DNA of 64,000 nt from assembly GCA_018806915.1 (NCBI GenBank), contig JAGKQI010000079.1, positions 248,001-312,000 of the forward strand, in the 5' to 3' direction. Positions 41,145 to 50,859 of the stretch are shown one piece after another. The notes under the pieces are model-generated. The model ran no database searches, had not been told where the DNA came from, and saw nothing but the letters and a program-made list of their open reading frames with translations. The first letter of the stretch is position 1. Every line of letters starts with the position of its first letter. A program made the translations under genes and the position numbers. This DNA comes from Phytophthora colocasiae. Taxonomy: Eukaryota > Oomycota > Peronosporomycetes > Peronosporales > Peronosporaceae.

Positions 41145-41675
41145 GTCGTCACTTGAGCTGTCTTAATTCGTCTAGGGCAAAGGGCGGTGATGCTGTCAGC
41201 TTGGACGGAGAGAGACTCGGCGATGTTTCCTTCTTTTCAACTTAGGAATCGACGGCGATGCAAGCGAATCGGGGGGATACAAGTCGTAGCATGGTTTCTC
41301 GTCCTTCTTGTTTTCCTTGCGGCTGCTGCCACAGCAGCTTTGCCTAGAGCGTAAGCGAAGGAGAAAGCCTATAGCTCGTTTCTTCGGAAAGTAGTAAAAT
41401 ATTTCCTTTTCCCCTTGGAAGCTTAACATTTGTTTACCAGTATTCACTACCCACTACGGTAAGTAGTGGTAGAACTACAAATATGATTAGAAGAAGAGAA
41501 CGCAGCTCTTTCTTCTTTAGTTGTCATTGCATCATTTCTGGTCGTAAAATTCTGGCAATAGATTGCTAAGTAGTGACCATCCGAATAACAGAGCAAATGC
41601 TTTCAATCTTAGAGCGATTGACTTGAGTGAAGAAGACCGCAAGGTTACCCGACTTCATTCGGGAATTTCATCTTC
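41145..41675. other. EBP1 3' flank and RING-gene promoter
   Basis: 530 bp without a supported gene. Near its right end CTTCATTCGGGAATTTCATC (about 41653-41672) resembles an Inr lying just before the next ATG at 41676. Confidence 0.5.
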
Positions 41676-42872
41676 ATGGCTCAAACGGTGTGTATCTCTC
41701 GCGCTCCCCTCGATGCTGTCGCTCCAGCTACAGTTCCACCTCCCACTACAGAAATTCCTTATCTATGCCAAATCTGTATGGATGCACCAGCCTCCGTCTT
41801 CCAAATCTGCGGCGCTGAGTGTATGGCTGAGGTCTGCAACCAGTGCATCGTACAACATCTCATCGTCAATGTCTACTCGTTCTACCCAGGTGTCTTGCCC
41901 AAAATTCGCTGCCCCGTGTGCCTCAATCTGCTCAACAAGAGCCAATGGCTTCAATTCGTGAAGAGGCCAGACTCCGAGTCAGGATGGAATGTAGACGACA
42001 ATAGTCACGTCTTGGAGAAGTACAAGACATTGTGTCGCCAGAGTTGTGGTTTCCAGAGTCCCTGCTGCCATAATGCAAACTACTCGATGCTACCGGAAAT
42101 GTATCACGATGAATCCGATGAATCCGATGACTCCGATGACTCCGATGACTCCGATGACTCCGATGACTCCGATGACTCCGATGAATCTTTGAAGTTAGAG
42201 CTGCCAATTGATCAAGTTGAAGCTGTAGACGAACTCTATCGTCGAGGAGTGGAGTTTTGCTACCACCGCCAAGACGTTGTCGAGTTTTACCACTTTTTGA
42301 CAAGTACATTTCATGACAATGTCGACAAGTTGCTGTGGCTTTTCTTACCGAAAATTGTGGACGAAGAGCGACGTGCAGCTTTATTGTTGCGGCATTTAAG
42401 CAAGAACCCAAATACCAAGACCCACTGCTGTGGGAAGGAGATTTGTTTCAAGTGCAAAGTGACCAACCACCATAACGGAAACTGTCGAGACTTCGTCGAG
42501 GACGAGAGCGTGGTAGAGTGCCGGGGCTGTGGTGTGACCGTCGTCAAGGTGGAAGGATGCAACATTCTTCACTGTATATGCGGGTTCGAGTTGACGTGGA
42601 CCAAGGAGATCGAACGCCAACGTGCACAGCGGAAGCTCTTGGCGCCGACGGATGACATTGAGTACGATAACTGGGCTCTCTGGCACGAGAAAATGAGTGG
42701 AACCCGCGAGAAGGTGAAGCGAGTGTATCAGTTGGAGAGGTTTGTACGTGAGCACCGTGCACTTTTGTGTCGATTGATTCTCCCACGAGTGTTTCGCTTA
42801 CGGAGTAAGGGAGTGTCGAGGAAGATCGATGACGTAAAGGGAGAATCTGTGACATCAGACCCTACAGCGTAA
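41676..42872 (+). CDS. RBR-like RING finger protein, possible E3 ubiquitin ligase
   Basis: 398 residues, intronless. The N-terminal RING-type finger reads CQICMDAPAS, then CGAECMAEVCNQCIVQH and IRCPVCLNLL (about residues 31-85). An acidic repeat of Asp-Asp-Ser (about 147-170) comes from a 9-bp DNA repeat GATGACTCC. A middle Cys/His cluster (THCCGKEICFKCKVTNHHNGNC) resembles an IBR. A last cluster, VECRGCGVTVVKVEGCNILHCICGF, matches the Rcat (RING2) pattern, in which the Cys of the VEGC position would be the catalytic thioester residue. This is a RING-IBR-RING order typical of RBR E3 ligases, though spacing is unusual and the second half of Rcat lacks a clear final CxxC. Ligase activity is inferred. 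Confidence 0.7.
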   Translation: MAQTVCISRAPLDAVAPATVPPPTTEIPYLCQICMDAPASVFQICGAECMAEVCNQCIVQHLIVNVYSFYPGVLPKIRCPVCLNLLNKSQWLQFVKRPDSESGWNVDDNSHVLEKYKTLCRQSCGFQSPCCHNANYSMLPEMYHDESDESDDSDDSDDSDDSDDSDDSDESLKLELPIDQVEAVDELYRRGVEFCYHRQDVVEFYHFLTSTFHDNVDKLLWLFLPKIVDEERRAALLLRHLSKNPNTKTHCCGKEICFKCKVTNHHNGNCRDFVEDESVVECRGCGVTVVKVEGCNILHCICGFELTWTKEIERQRAQRKLLAPTDDIEYDNWALWHEKMSGTREKVKRVYQLERFVREHRALLCRLILPRVFRLRSKGVSRKIDDVKGESVTSDPTA

Positions 42873-43081
42873 ATTCGAGATGTGATCAAGTAAGTCAAAA
42901 AGTTTCACGTCGTAGTACCAACGCTGCCTAAAACATCTATAATATATATGCATATTATACACTTACGCTTGCACATATCCGTGTCAACTACTCTGTAGGG
43001 CTGCTAGATTCAGAATTCGCTTGTCCCAAGTTCCGAGAGGTAAATTAGCACTTCAACATAGGTGTCTTCGAGTTGACAACT
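42873..43081. other. Spacer left of palindrome
   Basis: About 210 bp, AT-rich around 42940-42960, no supported feature. Confidence 0.3.
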
Positions 43082-43183
43082 TGTTTTACAATCTTTTTCG
43101 TTATCTTACGGTACACTTTGTCGCGAGCTTCATTGTAATTCACCCGTCGACTACTTTTGTCACCGGTTGCAAGTTGCTTCACT

Positions 43184-43914
43184 TGCCCTTTGACTTCTTC
43201 TCGGCATCCGACTTGTGCTCCTTCTTCGTTGACGTGGCGTCCTCCTTCTCAGTCGACTTGGAGCTGGCAACGTCCTCTGTAGCCTTCACCTCGTCACCAG
43301 AGGCAACTTCCGAAGGGGCTGACTCGTAACCGAAGTCGCCGTCGTAAGGGTAGCCGTAGCTGTAGTCGTTGCCATAGCCCGGGTAGATCGGGTGGACGAG
43401 TAGTAGTCCGGGTAGTAGCCGTAGCCGTTCCCGAAGTTACGGGTAGCTTGGGTAGGCGTAGCTGTAGGACGAGTAGTAGTCCGGGTAGTAGTTCCCGAAG
43501 TTACCACCATAGTAGCCACCGTACGACGAGTAATAATCGGGGTAGTAGTAGCCGCCCTTCTTGCCATAGCTGTAGTAGTCCTTGTTGTGGCCGTAGTCGC
43601 CCCAGGCTCCGCCGTAACTCTTGTAGCCATAACTGTAGCCGCCACCATAGTTCTTGTCGTCATAGTTGTCGTCATAGTCGTAACCATGGCCCTTGTGCTC
43701 ATTGCTATAGACGTCGTGTTTGTAGTCGTCTTTGCCGTAGCTGTAGTCGGACGACTCCGTGGCCTTGTCCTTGTCTTCGAGACGGCGACGGTAGTTCGGG
43801 TGGTCGTGGTCGTGGTCGTGTCTCCTCTTGTGGTCGTGATCGTGCTTCTGGTGGTGGTGGTGCCCGTAGTCGTGGTAGGAGCCGAGTTGACGGGCGTCAG
43901 TCGGTTGGAGGGCG
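43184..43914 (-). pseudogene. Inverted, 5'-truncated copy of the Tyr/Gly/His-rich secreted protein
   Basis: Minus-strand copy of the gene at 43994-44791, starting at the LQPTDARQL codons. It has no in-frame ATG or signal peptide, because the sequence upstream (43915 onward) is unique and meets a stop in this frame. It shares with the other copy the in-frame TAA created by a 51-bp inserted repeat. It is probably not expressed as a secreted protein. Confidence 0.8.
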
Positions 43915-43993
43915 AATGGTGTTCTAGGGAGCTCTCACTTCGCATTTTGCGTTCTCCTCAACACTCAACTAAACCAAGCGACCCCATCGCACG

Positions 43994-44791
43994 ATGCAGT
44001 CCTCCACCAAAATCCTCGTCGTGCTCAGTCTGATGGACGCCGTCTCCGCCCTCCAACCGACTGACGCCCGTCAACTCGGCTCCTACCACGACTACGGGCA
44101 CCACCACCACCAGAAGCACGATCACGACCACAAGAGGAGACACGACCACGACCACGACCACCCGAACTACCGTCGCCGTCTCGAAGACAAGGACAAGGCC
44201 ACGGAGTCGTCCGACTACAGCTACGGCAAAGACGACTACAAACACGACGTCTATAGCAATGAGCACAAGGGCCATGGTTACGACTATGACGACAACTATG
44301 ACGACAAGAACTATGGTGGCGGCTACAGTTATGGCTACAAGAGTTACGGCGGAGCCTGGGGCGACTACGGCCACAACAAGGACTACTACAGCTATGGCAA
44401 GAAGGGCAGCTACTACTACCCCGATTATTACTCGTCGTACGGTGGCTACTATGGTGGTAACTTCGGGAACGGCTACGGCTACTACCCGGACTACTACTCG
44501 TCCTACAGCTACGCCTACCCAAGCTACCCGTAACTTCGGGAACGGCTACGGCTACTACCCGGACTACTACTCGTCCACCCGATCTACCCGGGCTATGGCA
44601 ACGACTACAGCTACGGCTACCCTTACGACGGCGACTTCGATTACGAGTCAGCCCCTTCGGAAGTTGCCTCTGGTGACGAGGTGAAGGCTACAGAGGACGT
44701 TGCCAGCTCCAAGTCGACTGAGAAGGAGGACGCCACGTCAACGAAGAAGGAGCACAAGTCGGATGCCGAGAAGAAGTCAAAGGGCAAGTGA
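43994..44791 (+). CDS. Secreted Tyr/Gly/His/Asp-rich low-complexity protein
   Basis: Start ATG at 43994, with an Inr-like CTCACTTCGCATTTTG at about 43934-43949. The first 20 residues (MQSSTKILVVLSLMDAVSAL) look like a signal peptide. The mature part has a His/Asp-rich stretch (HHHHQKHDHDHKRRHDHDHD) and many Tyr-Gly-Tyr and PDYYSSY repeats. The frame meets TAA at 44531. If a GT-AG intron 44530-44610 (81 nt, GTAACT...CTACAG) is removed, the same frame continues YGYPYDGDFDYES to a Lys/Ser/Asp-rich end at 44791 (about 238 residues). If not spliced, the protein ends at 178 residues. His/Tyr-rich secreted proteins may bind metal or act in the wall or adhesion, but I recognise no family. No RxLR motif was found. 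Confidence 0.7.
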
Positions 44792-44888
44792 AGCAACTTG
44801 CAACCGGTGACAAAAGTAGTCGACGGGTGAATTACAATGAAGCTCGCGACAAAGTGAAACGTAAGATAACGAAAAAGATTGTAAAACA

Positions 44889-46504
44889 GTGGTGGTACAC
44901 GCGCTCCACGCGAGGTCCCGTTAGCCACCCCACCCCCCACCCAACAGTGATGGTCGTTTAGAGAACAGATTCAGTATGCCAAGTCTCCTTCTCCGTCTAC
45001 TATTCGAGTCATCAAGACAGCCGTCGATGAAGAGGGATGCCGAATGCAACGAGGTTGTGTCTCGGCACTGGCTGGGAGTACATGTAGTTATCAGCACCAC
45101 TTCGGCCCACAAAGTATTGGCCCCGACTCACAGGCAGCGAGAATAGTGCCCAGCAATACTGCCGCAGGACAGGCGACCTCTATTCGGAATGCTGAGGTGC
45201 TGCTTCGAAGATGCTGAAACTGAGTTTTGGTACAGTATAGACCCCCCCCCCCGGCCATCAACGTACGTCGTGTTCATACAGCTTTAAGGCCATGGACTAC
45301 TAGTGCCAAGGAAGCTGAAGGCATGTAGTCCTGGTGTGCCCACGTCCACTGGGAAACAACACTCCCTCACCGCACCGGGAGTCCCAGCACGTCGACGTCA
45401 GGCTCTGCTCCGGTTCTTCTTGAAGTACACATGTATCAGCGTGGTCTCTAGGAGCTCAGCTGCATTGGAAATCTCCCTTGACTCTTCTCAAGTTGAGATC
45501 TCCCCTGACTTACGAGCCTCGAGATCTTCGCGGCTGCCAAGTAAGCAACACAATATAGGATACCTGCATTATTGGAGCAACTGGTACATGAACATCTTGG
45601 TGGCAGCACGACGAAGCCTTGTCTGTTGTAGATCTACAACTGTAGATCAACGTGCAGCCTGCCATCCACCATGGATCGACCCGACTTCGAGCTGAATTTA
45701 TCTTCGTGGCGAGAAATGGACGTGACCTGACCGACGGTCGAATTTCACTCTAACGATGATCCGTTCTCTGCAACTATGTACTATCGCTGGCCAATTGGTA
45801 CGGTTCATAGGAGAGCCAAGATTTGATTTGGGATGAATCTAAAGATTTTTGGCTTTTTCCAGAGCATTCCCGAAGACTGTAGGGCGAGCACAAGCGAATC
45901 TCTACAGACCAACGTTTCCTGGCGCCGAACCGAACACCAACATCAGCCATTGAGACGATGCTTGCAAGCTCATCCACTCCGCCCAGCTCACTGAGGTGGG
46001 TCACGTGCAGCCCTCCTCAGTGAGGGGGGCGTCGACGCCCTTGGGTTCCGAAACCTGCGGGTTCCGAAAATCGTACTGTGCTACACTGTAAGGCGGATCT
46101 TCTCGGTGTACGGCAGTACATGTATGAGGACAAGTAACTATGTGTATCTGGCACTTTTGGCCAAACTGTGCCACCAGAAAACACAAAACCCCGCAGCACC
46201 CTGTACCTTGAAACTGGCCAAAAACACAGTATCTGACCCCAGTCCGGCTCGATAGACTAACAGCACTGTCACAACAAGGATAGTCAGGAGAATAGGGGAA
46301 TTTAGAACCGATATAGAGTGAGCAAATTCAAGAGGACGAGAGCTTTTGTGTGGGCTAAAACGCCTAGGAACCATATCAAGAAAAGCACAACGCGACGAGT
46401 TTTTTCCTCGATGGTGCACAATCGATCGTCCATGTCGTCTCCGACTCAACTCAGTTTCCAAGTCGGTGGTGCTGCATTAATAACCAAACGCATTTTTAAT
46501 CCTA
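44889..46504. other. Gene-poor region
   Basis: About 1.6 kb with no supported gene. It contains a run of C (about 45241-45253), scattered short ORFs (the longest, 45303-45695 plus, 130 codons, shows no recognisable domain) and no obvious transposon ends. Confidence 0.4.
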
Positions 46505-46789
46505 CAGGTTTCCCCGCCTAATTTGCAGGGGTCGGACCAAGAAAATCTGCCAGGATGCAAAATCTGCACAGGTATCACATAGATGCATCAGGTACTGAGT
46601 TACTGAAAAATTGGGAGGGATTATCTTCCTTGGACCTTCATCGTGAATCCCATGAAATGGGCCATTTCCCCCGTGATTGCATGTAACTCAGTACATTGGC
46701 AGACCAGATAGAGCAAATCGCATCCGCATCTTCACTCCCTGATCGAGTTAAATTACATGATGCAGTTGCAAATTAGGCGGGGAAACCTG
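46505..46789. mobile_element. MITE, Tc1/mariner-like, 285 bp
   Basis: Ends CAGGTTTCCCCGCCTAATTT and its reverse complement form 22-bp perfect terminal inverted repeats (46505-46526 and 46768-46789), flanked by TA at 46503-46504 and 46790-46791. A second, inner inverted pair (GTACTGAGTTAC and GTAACTCAGTAC) lies within. There is no coding capacity. The TA duplication and CAG start suggest mobilisation by a Tc1/mariner transposase, but the ends differ from the Tc1 element at 22.6 kb. Confidence 0.82.
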
Positions 46790-47239
46790 TAACACTTTTT
46801 AATCTCCATTCAATCTAGGATTCGGACCCCCTCGTCTTGATCCAATTGGCCGGTCTGTTCACATTGCACGTCGCGCAAATGAGTGCAACCAGGAATCTCC
46901 CCAAGATTCGCACCGCATTAGTCTCCATTACGCGCGCACGCAACGTTCATCCGGCGAATCTTTAAGGGGAGAGAGGACCGGCTATCCATCATCTGCTCAC
47001 GATCTCTGTACCACCCACAAGCACTGCAACCAGAACTGTAGCACTTTGGGTTCTTTTTATCTGCTGCTGTACTAATCAGATGTGGCTCGCCAAGTCGAGC
47101 TTCACCGCCAACCACCAAGGTACAGTATCCGCTGAGCTGTCTCCGTCTCCGTCTGTACCAGCGCCAACCTCAGCCTCAAAAGCTTCGAGTCATTCTGCAA
47201 TTTGCTCAGCTCCTCGCAAGACTCGAACTACCAAGCAAG
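46790..47239. promoter_or_regulatory. Phosphate transporter promoter region
   Basis: 450 bp upstream of the transporter ATG. GAGTCATTCTGCAATTTGCTC at 47188-47208 closely matches the oomycete Inr core and lies 32-52 nt before the ATG. Confidence 0.6.
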
Positions 47240-48667
47240 ATGAACAAGTTCCTGGTGCGAGGCCTCGGCTTTTTCAACGATGCCTACGACCTGTTCGTTA
47301 TGAACGTCGTCAACGTTGTGCTCACGGAGCAGTACGGCAAGGATGTGTACACGTCCAGCATGAAGTCGTGGGTGTCTGCTGCAGCTCTGATCGGTGCTGT
47401 GGTGGGTCAGTTGGCATTCGGATTCCTTGGTGACGTCTTCGGCCGTCGTGTCAACATGATCGCTACGTGCGCTCTGCTCATCTTCGGTGGCATCCTGTGC
47501 ACGGTCGCCTACGGTGGTTCGCCTTCGGGCACTTTGTGGTTCCTGGTTGTGGCCCGTTTCATCCTCGGAATCGGTATTGGCGGTGAATACCCGCTCGCTG
47601 CTTCGTCCACTGCTGAAGACGCTACATCCGTGGCTGACCGCAACCAGCGTGTGGCTCTTACCTTCTCCCTGCAGGGAGTTGGTTCCCTTACGGCTGCTAT
47701 CCTCGGTAACCTGATCATCCAGGCCCTTGCTGATGGTGACAAGGGCGAGAACTCGGACTCTCGTCTTGAGACGGTGTGGCGTCTACTCTTTGGCATTGGT
47801 GTCGTCCCCGCTATCATTGTCTGCTACTGGCGTATCACCGCTGAGGAGACGGATGCCTACAAGGCCGCTGAGGAGCGTCGTCAGGCTGCCGCTGCCGCCA
47901 ACCCGACGGCTACGAAGGCCCGTCTCATGTTTATTATCCGTCACTACGGCGTGAGTCTGCTCGGTACGGCCGGCACGTGGTTCCTGTTCGACATTGTGTT
48001 CTACGCGCAGAACCTCTTCTCCGCCAGTATTTTGTCTGTCGTCGGTGTACACAACGCTTCGCTTCGTGTTGTCACCACCCAGAACGCCTTCGTGGCGCTT
48101 ATGGCTCTGCCCGGTTACTACGTCGCTGTGTACTTCATCAACCGTCTCGGTCGTAAGGTCATTCAGCTGCAGGGTTTCGTGGTCATGACTATCCTGTTCC
48201 TGGTGCTGGCTATTTTCTGGGACGACATCCAGGAGGAGGCTGTTCTCTTCATTATCCTCTTCGGTCTCGCTCTCTTCTTCTCCAACTTTGGTCCCAACAC
48301 GTCGACCTTCGTCATGCCCACGGAGATGTTCCCCACCCCCATCCGTTCTACCTGTCACGGTATCTCGGCTGCCTCCGGTAAGGCTGGTGCCGCCATCGGT
48401 TCCTTCGGTTTCTCCATCTGGGTCGAGAACGAGAGCTTCGGCTACGACGGTGCCTTCTACACCTTCGCTGCCATTACCCTCGTGTCGATCCCTCTCACGT
48501 GGTTCTGCATGTTCGACAACGAACAGGGCTTCGATGAGATGGACGCTGAATTCTACAAGAAGCTGCACGGTGCCGACGACTTCACCCGCGAAAGTTTCAA
48601 CTCGGTTGCCAAGCAGAACGACCTGGAAAAGGACGGTGGATACAAGTCCACCACCACTCCTCACTAA
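47240..48667 (+). CDS. Inorganic phosphate transporter (PHT1/PHO84 family, MFS)
   Basis: 475-residue, intronless 12-TM proton/phosphate symporter. Motifs: GLGFFNDAYDLFVMNVV at TM1 (the family's FFxDAYDLF block), GFLGDVFGRRVNMI after TM2 (MFS motif), FILGIGIGGEYPLAASSTAE (PHT1 signature, with GGEYPL in place of GGDYPL), TWFLFDIVFYAQNLF in TM7 and FFSNFGPNTSTFVMPTEMFP in TM10. No long N-terminal extension. Nothing links it to the nitrate cluster other than proximity. A 143-bp-TIR element follows about 360 bp downstream. Confidence 0.95.
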   Translation: MNKFLVRGLGFFNDAYDLFVMNVVNVVLTEQYGKDVYTSSMKSWVSAAALIGAVVGQLAFGFLGDVFGRRVNMIATCALLIFGGILCTVAYGGSPSGTLWFLVVARFILGIGIGGEYPLAASSTAEDATSVADRNQRVALTFSLQGVGSLTAAILGNLIIQALADGDKGENSDSRLETVWRLLFGIGVVPAIIVCYWRITAEETDAYKAAEERRQAAAAANPTATKARLMFIIRHYGVSLLGTAGTWFLFDIVFYAQNLFSASILSVVGVHNASLRVVTTQNAFVALMALPGYYVAVYFINRLGRKVIQLQGFVVMTILFLVLAIFWDDIQEEAVLFIILFGLALFFSNFGPNTSTFVMPTEMFPTPIRSTCHGISAASGKAGAAIGSFGFSIWVENESFGYDGAFYTFAAITLVSIPLTWFCMFDNEQGFDEMDAEFYKKLHGADDFTRESFNSVAKQNDLEKDGGYKSTTTPH

Positions 48668-49024
48668 ATGTGCGATAGGTAGCGCAAAGTTAATGTAAAA
48701 CCCCTTTTTGAAGTGCTCAAACGCTAGACTTGTGTCGTCTGTGAAATTTGTATGAAGAGGAGTTTCAGTTGACACTCTTGATGGCCTATTTGCTCAACGC
48801 CGACAAGATCTCACCATTTAAATTTTGCTACGTTAAAGTAAGGCTACTGTTGTTAGTGCCTCAAGGCGAAATGAAGAGTGAATTGAATGAAGTACAATAT
48901 ACCAAACTGCTCTGCTTTCCTCGATCAAGCACAGCAACGGACGCACCCACGGAATGGGGGCGGGCGCTTTTTTGCTCGCAGCCTGAGCCTTGGCTTAAGG
49001 AGCAATCTCAGTTACAACTGTAGA
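48668..49024. other. Phosphate transporter 3' flank
   Basis: About 360 bp between the transporter stop and the next repeat; no supported gene. Confidence 0.4.
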
Positions 49025-49688
49025 CTACACCTTTGCCCGTCCAATCTGGGAATAGTCTCAAGCAAAGTGGTACCGTCATATTTACCTTATCGCAAATATC
49101 ACACTACTACTCGCTAAACATCAATGAATCAGGGAATGCTTGCAGTCAAGCAGGGACTCGCAAGGTGATGAGCTGCCGGTCAAAACTTGCTGCCTGCTTG
49201 CCACGCGCGAAGGAGCCTCGCTTCGCGCCCAAACCTGCCGCCATCGCGCCTGAATGATCTCGTTTTGCTACGCCTCGCCCCTGTATTCGCAGAGGCTCAC
49301 ATTAAGGAGCGTTTGGCTTTGGATCGTGCCGAGATTTGTGACCGCAGTAACATGGTGGACGAGGATGGCAACCCCTGACCATCAAGGAGCGCGATGCGCT
49401 TCCTGGAGCGAGCTGCTCATGCCAGCATGAAGTTCATCACGCCAACGTTGGTCACCAAGATGGAGCTTCACGCCCGTGACGCAGTGAACGCGGCGGAGGT
49501 GATGAAAGACATGGTCTACGGCGCGTAGGCGATGCACAAGCCAGACACCTTGCGAGTCCCTGCTTGACTGCAAGCATTCCCTGATTCATTGATGTTTAGC
49601 GAGTAGTAGTGTGATATTTGCGATAAGGTAAATATGACGGTACCACTTTGCTTGAGACTATTCCCAGATTGGACGGGCAAAGGTGTAG
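49025..49688. mobile_element. Non-autonomous element with perfect 143-bp inverted ends
   Basis: 49025-49167 and 49546-49688 are exact reverse complements over 143 bp. The 378-bp core contains coding-like sequence on the plus strand (for example RLALDRAEICDRSNMVDEDG, then after a frameshift ERDALRFLERAAHASMKF and ARDAVNAAEVMKDMVYGA ending in TAG). I cannot assign it; it may be a captured gene fragment. No 8-9 bp target duplication was seen; TA lies just inside both ends (49026-49027 and 49686-49687) and is the only possible duplication. It lies directly beside a nitrate reductase 5' fragment. Confidence 0.75.
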
Positions 49689-49739
49689 TATCCCGTTACA
49701 TGTACCAAAGTTGCCAGCGTTTAGCAAACATAGTAGCGG

Positions 49740-50102
49740 TGCAGGTTCTGACGCTCTGCTGCGTGCGGCATGCTCATTTTGCAATTGTCTTCGTTGGAGA
49801 GACAATGCACGGACTGACTCGCGCGACGTCGGAGCGTCTGATGAATGGGTGTCCCGGCACCCAGAGCTACTCCGCCATACGGGGTGACACCCGTTTAACG
49901 GCGAACCTCCACTCAAATACACGAGCACCTTTATCACACCCACGGCACTCACTACGTACGCAACCACGGTCCCGTGCCGCGGACTGGAACACGCACACGT
50001 TTTCAATTGACGTATTGGTAGAGCAGCCTCACACGTTCAGTATGGATGAGTTAGTCTCCACCATTGAAAAGGAGACTGTGACGTTCCCCGTGCTGATCAT
50101 TT
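49740..50102 (+). pseudogene. Nitrate reductase promoter and 5' fragment (part 1)
   Basis: Diverged copy of the intact nitrate reductase start region. It keeps an Inr (GCTCATTTTGCAATTGTC at 49772-49789), an ATG at 49804 and the sequence for DEWVSRHPEL-like, ADWNTHTFSIDVLVEQP and VSTIEKETVTFPVL stretches, with small indels that change frame. It is cut after the TTCCCCGTGCTGATC region by a gypsy LTR at 50103. The continuation lies at 63067. Only the promoter and about 110 codons were duplicated or survive. Confidence 0.9.
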
Positions 50103-50859
50103 TGTGACGTTTAACCTCCTCTTCTGCTCAATCTGCTTACGTCTTTACAGGTTGAGTGGCGTACAGTACTGCGCTGTGTGGTCTCGCCGGGTTTTTCGTC
50201 TAGCCCGCACAACTTCAACGTCAACAACACCCGTCAGGCCCAGCTCACCTGCGCCGGAACGTCTCCGCTCCTATTTGTATTCAATCTCAACCAATGCACT
50301 CTAAAGAACGCAACTCGTTCTCTATCCTGCGTCTCAACTCGTTTCCGATCAACTACTTGTCGGGACTAACCACTGCCCTTGGATCCCGTCTCAAGCGTCG
50401 AGGGTACTGGCTAATGACCCGTTCCCGGTGGCCCGTCGTCAGTCACTCTCCGCCTAACACCGCCCAAAGCTTCAGTCGCCGTCTCTTCAAGCACTCGTTC
50501 GCACAACCAATCTCTCGGTCTCACTTGGCAAGTCTTCTACTCGCTGACTCTTCCTCCGCTCTTCGTGGTCAATTCGGTACTAACAGTCTCCGTCCTTCAG
50601 GGTGAATTCTGCACTGACAGTCTCCTTCCGTCGTGCAGTCGTCCGTTTCGTTCTCTCACTACCGCTTCTCGCATTCAGCACCTCCATGGCCAACTGCCCC
50701 GCTGAATTACGGTTGTTACACGATCGTTTCACTCACTTCACCGTCGGTCTCCTGACGATCTTCCGCCTTAAACTGTTGGATCGCACGTCCAGCATCCGCA
50801 TCACGCCGCACGTCATCAACGGCCATCGACTCGTCCATCAATAGGCTTGTCCTATTACA
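50103..50859 (-). repeat. 3' LTR of gypsy element (minus-strand orientation)
   Basis: 757-bp LTR, TGTAATAGG start on the minus strand and ACGTCACA end, matching 62310-63066. The purine-rich GGAGAAGGCG just outside it (on the minus strand) is the likely polypurine tract. Confidence 0.93.

Larger units (their letters stand above)
43082..44888. repeat. Large palindrome: 833-bp and 842-bp inverted arms
   Basis: Left arm 43082-43914 is the reverse complement of right arm 44047-44888, separated by a 132-bp unique spacer. The arm length difference equals a 9-bp (three-codon) indel, and only a few base changes were seen by eye (for example a Ser/Gly codon near 43555/44410). Each arm carries the body and 3' flank of the same secreted-protein gene; the spacer holds the start and signal sequence of the right copy only. 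Confidence 0.9.

Noticed and set aside
43286..43945. Thr/Arg-rich ORFs in other frames of the palindrome arms
   Set aside because: They are frame shadows of the Tyr/Gly/His-rich coding repeat.
44160..44200. RRRLED in the secreted protein as an RxLR-dEER effector motif
   Set aside because: The order is R-R-R-L-E, not R-x-L-R, and the distance from the signal peptide and surrounding composition do not fit an RxLR effector.
45241..45253. Run of C residues as a regulatory or quadruplex element
   Set aside because: A single homopolymer without further G/C tracts; may also be a base-calling artefact.
45303..45695. 130-codon ORF in the gene-poor region
   Set aside because: No domain, no Inr, Ser/Arg-rich composition typical of chance ORFs.
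47783..48775. 330-codon minus-strand ORF over the phosphate transporter
   Set aside because: Antisense shadow of a strongly biased, clearly conserved gene; low-complexity Glu/Asp/Gly composition and no domain.
50104..50844. Several plus-strand ORFs in the gypsy LTRs as genes
   Set aside because: They lie in LTR sequence, occur twice with the same translation and run against the element's direction.
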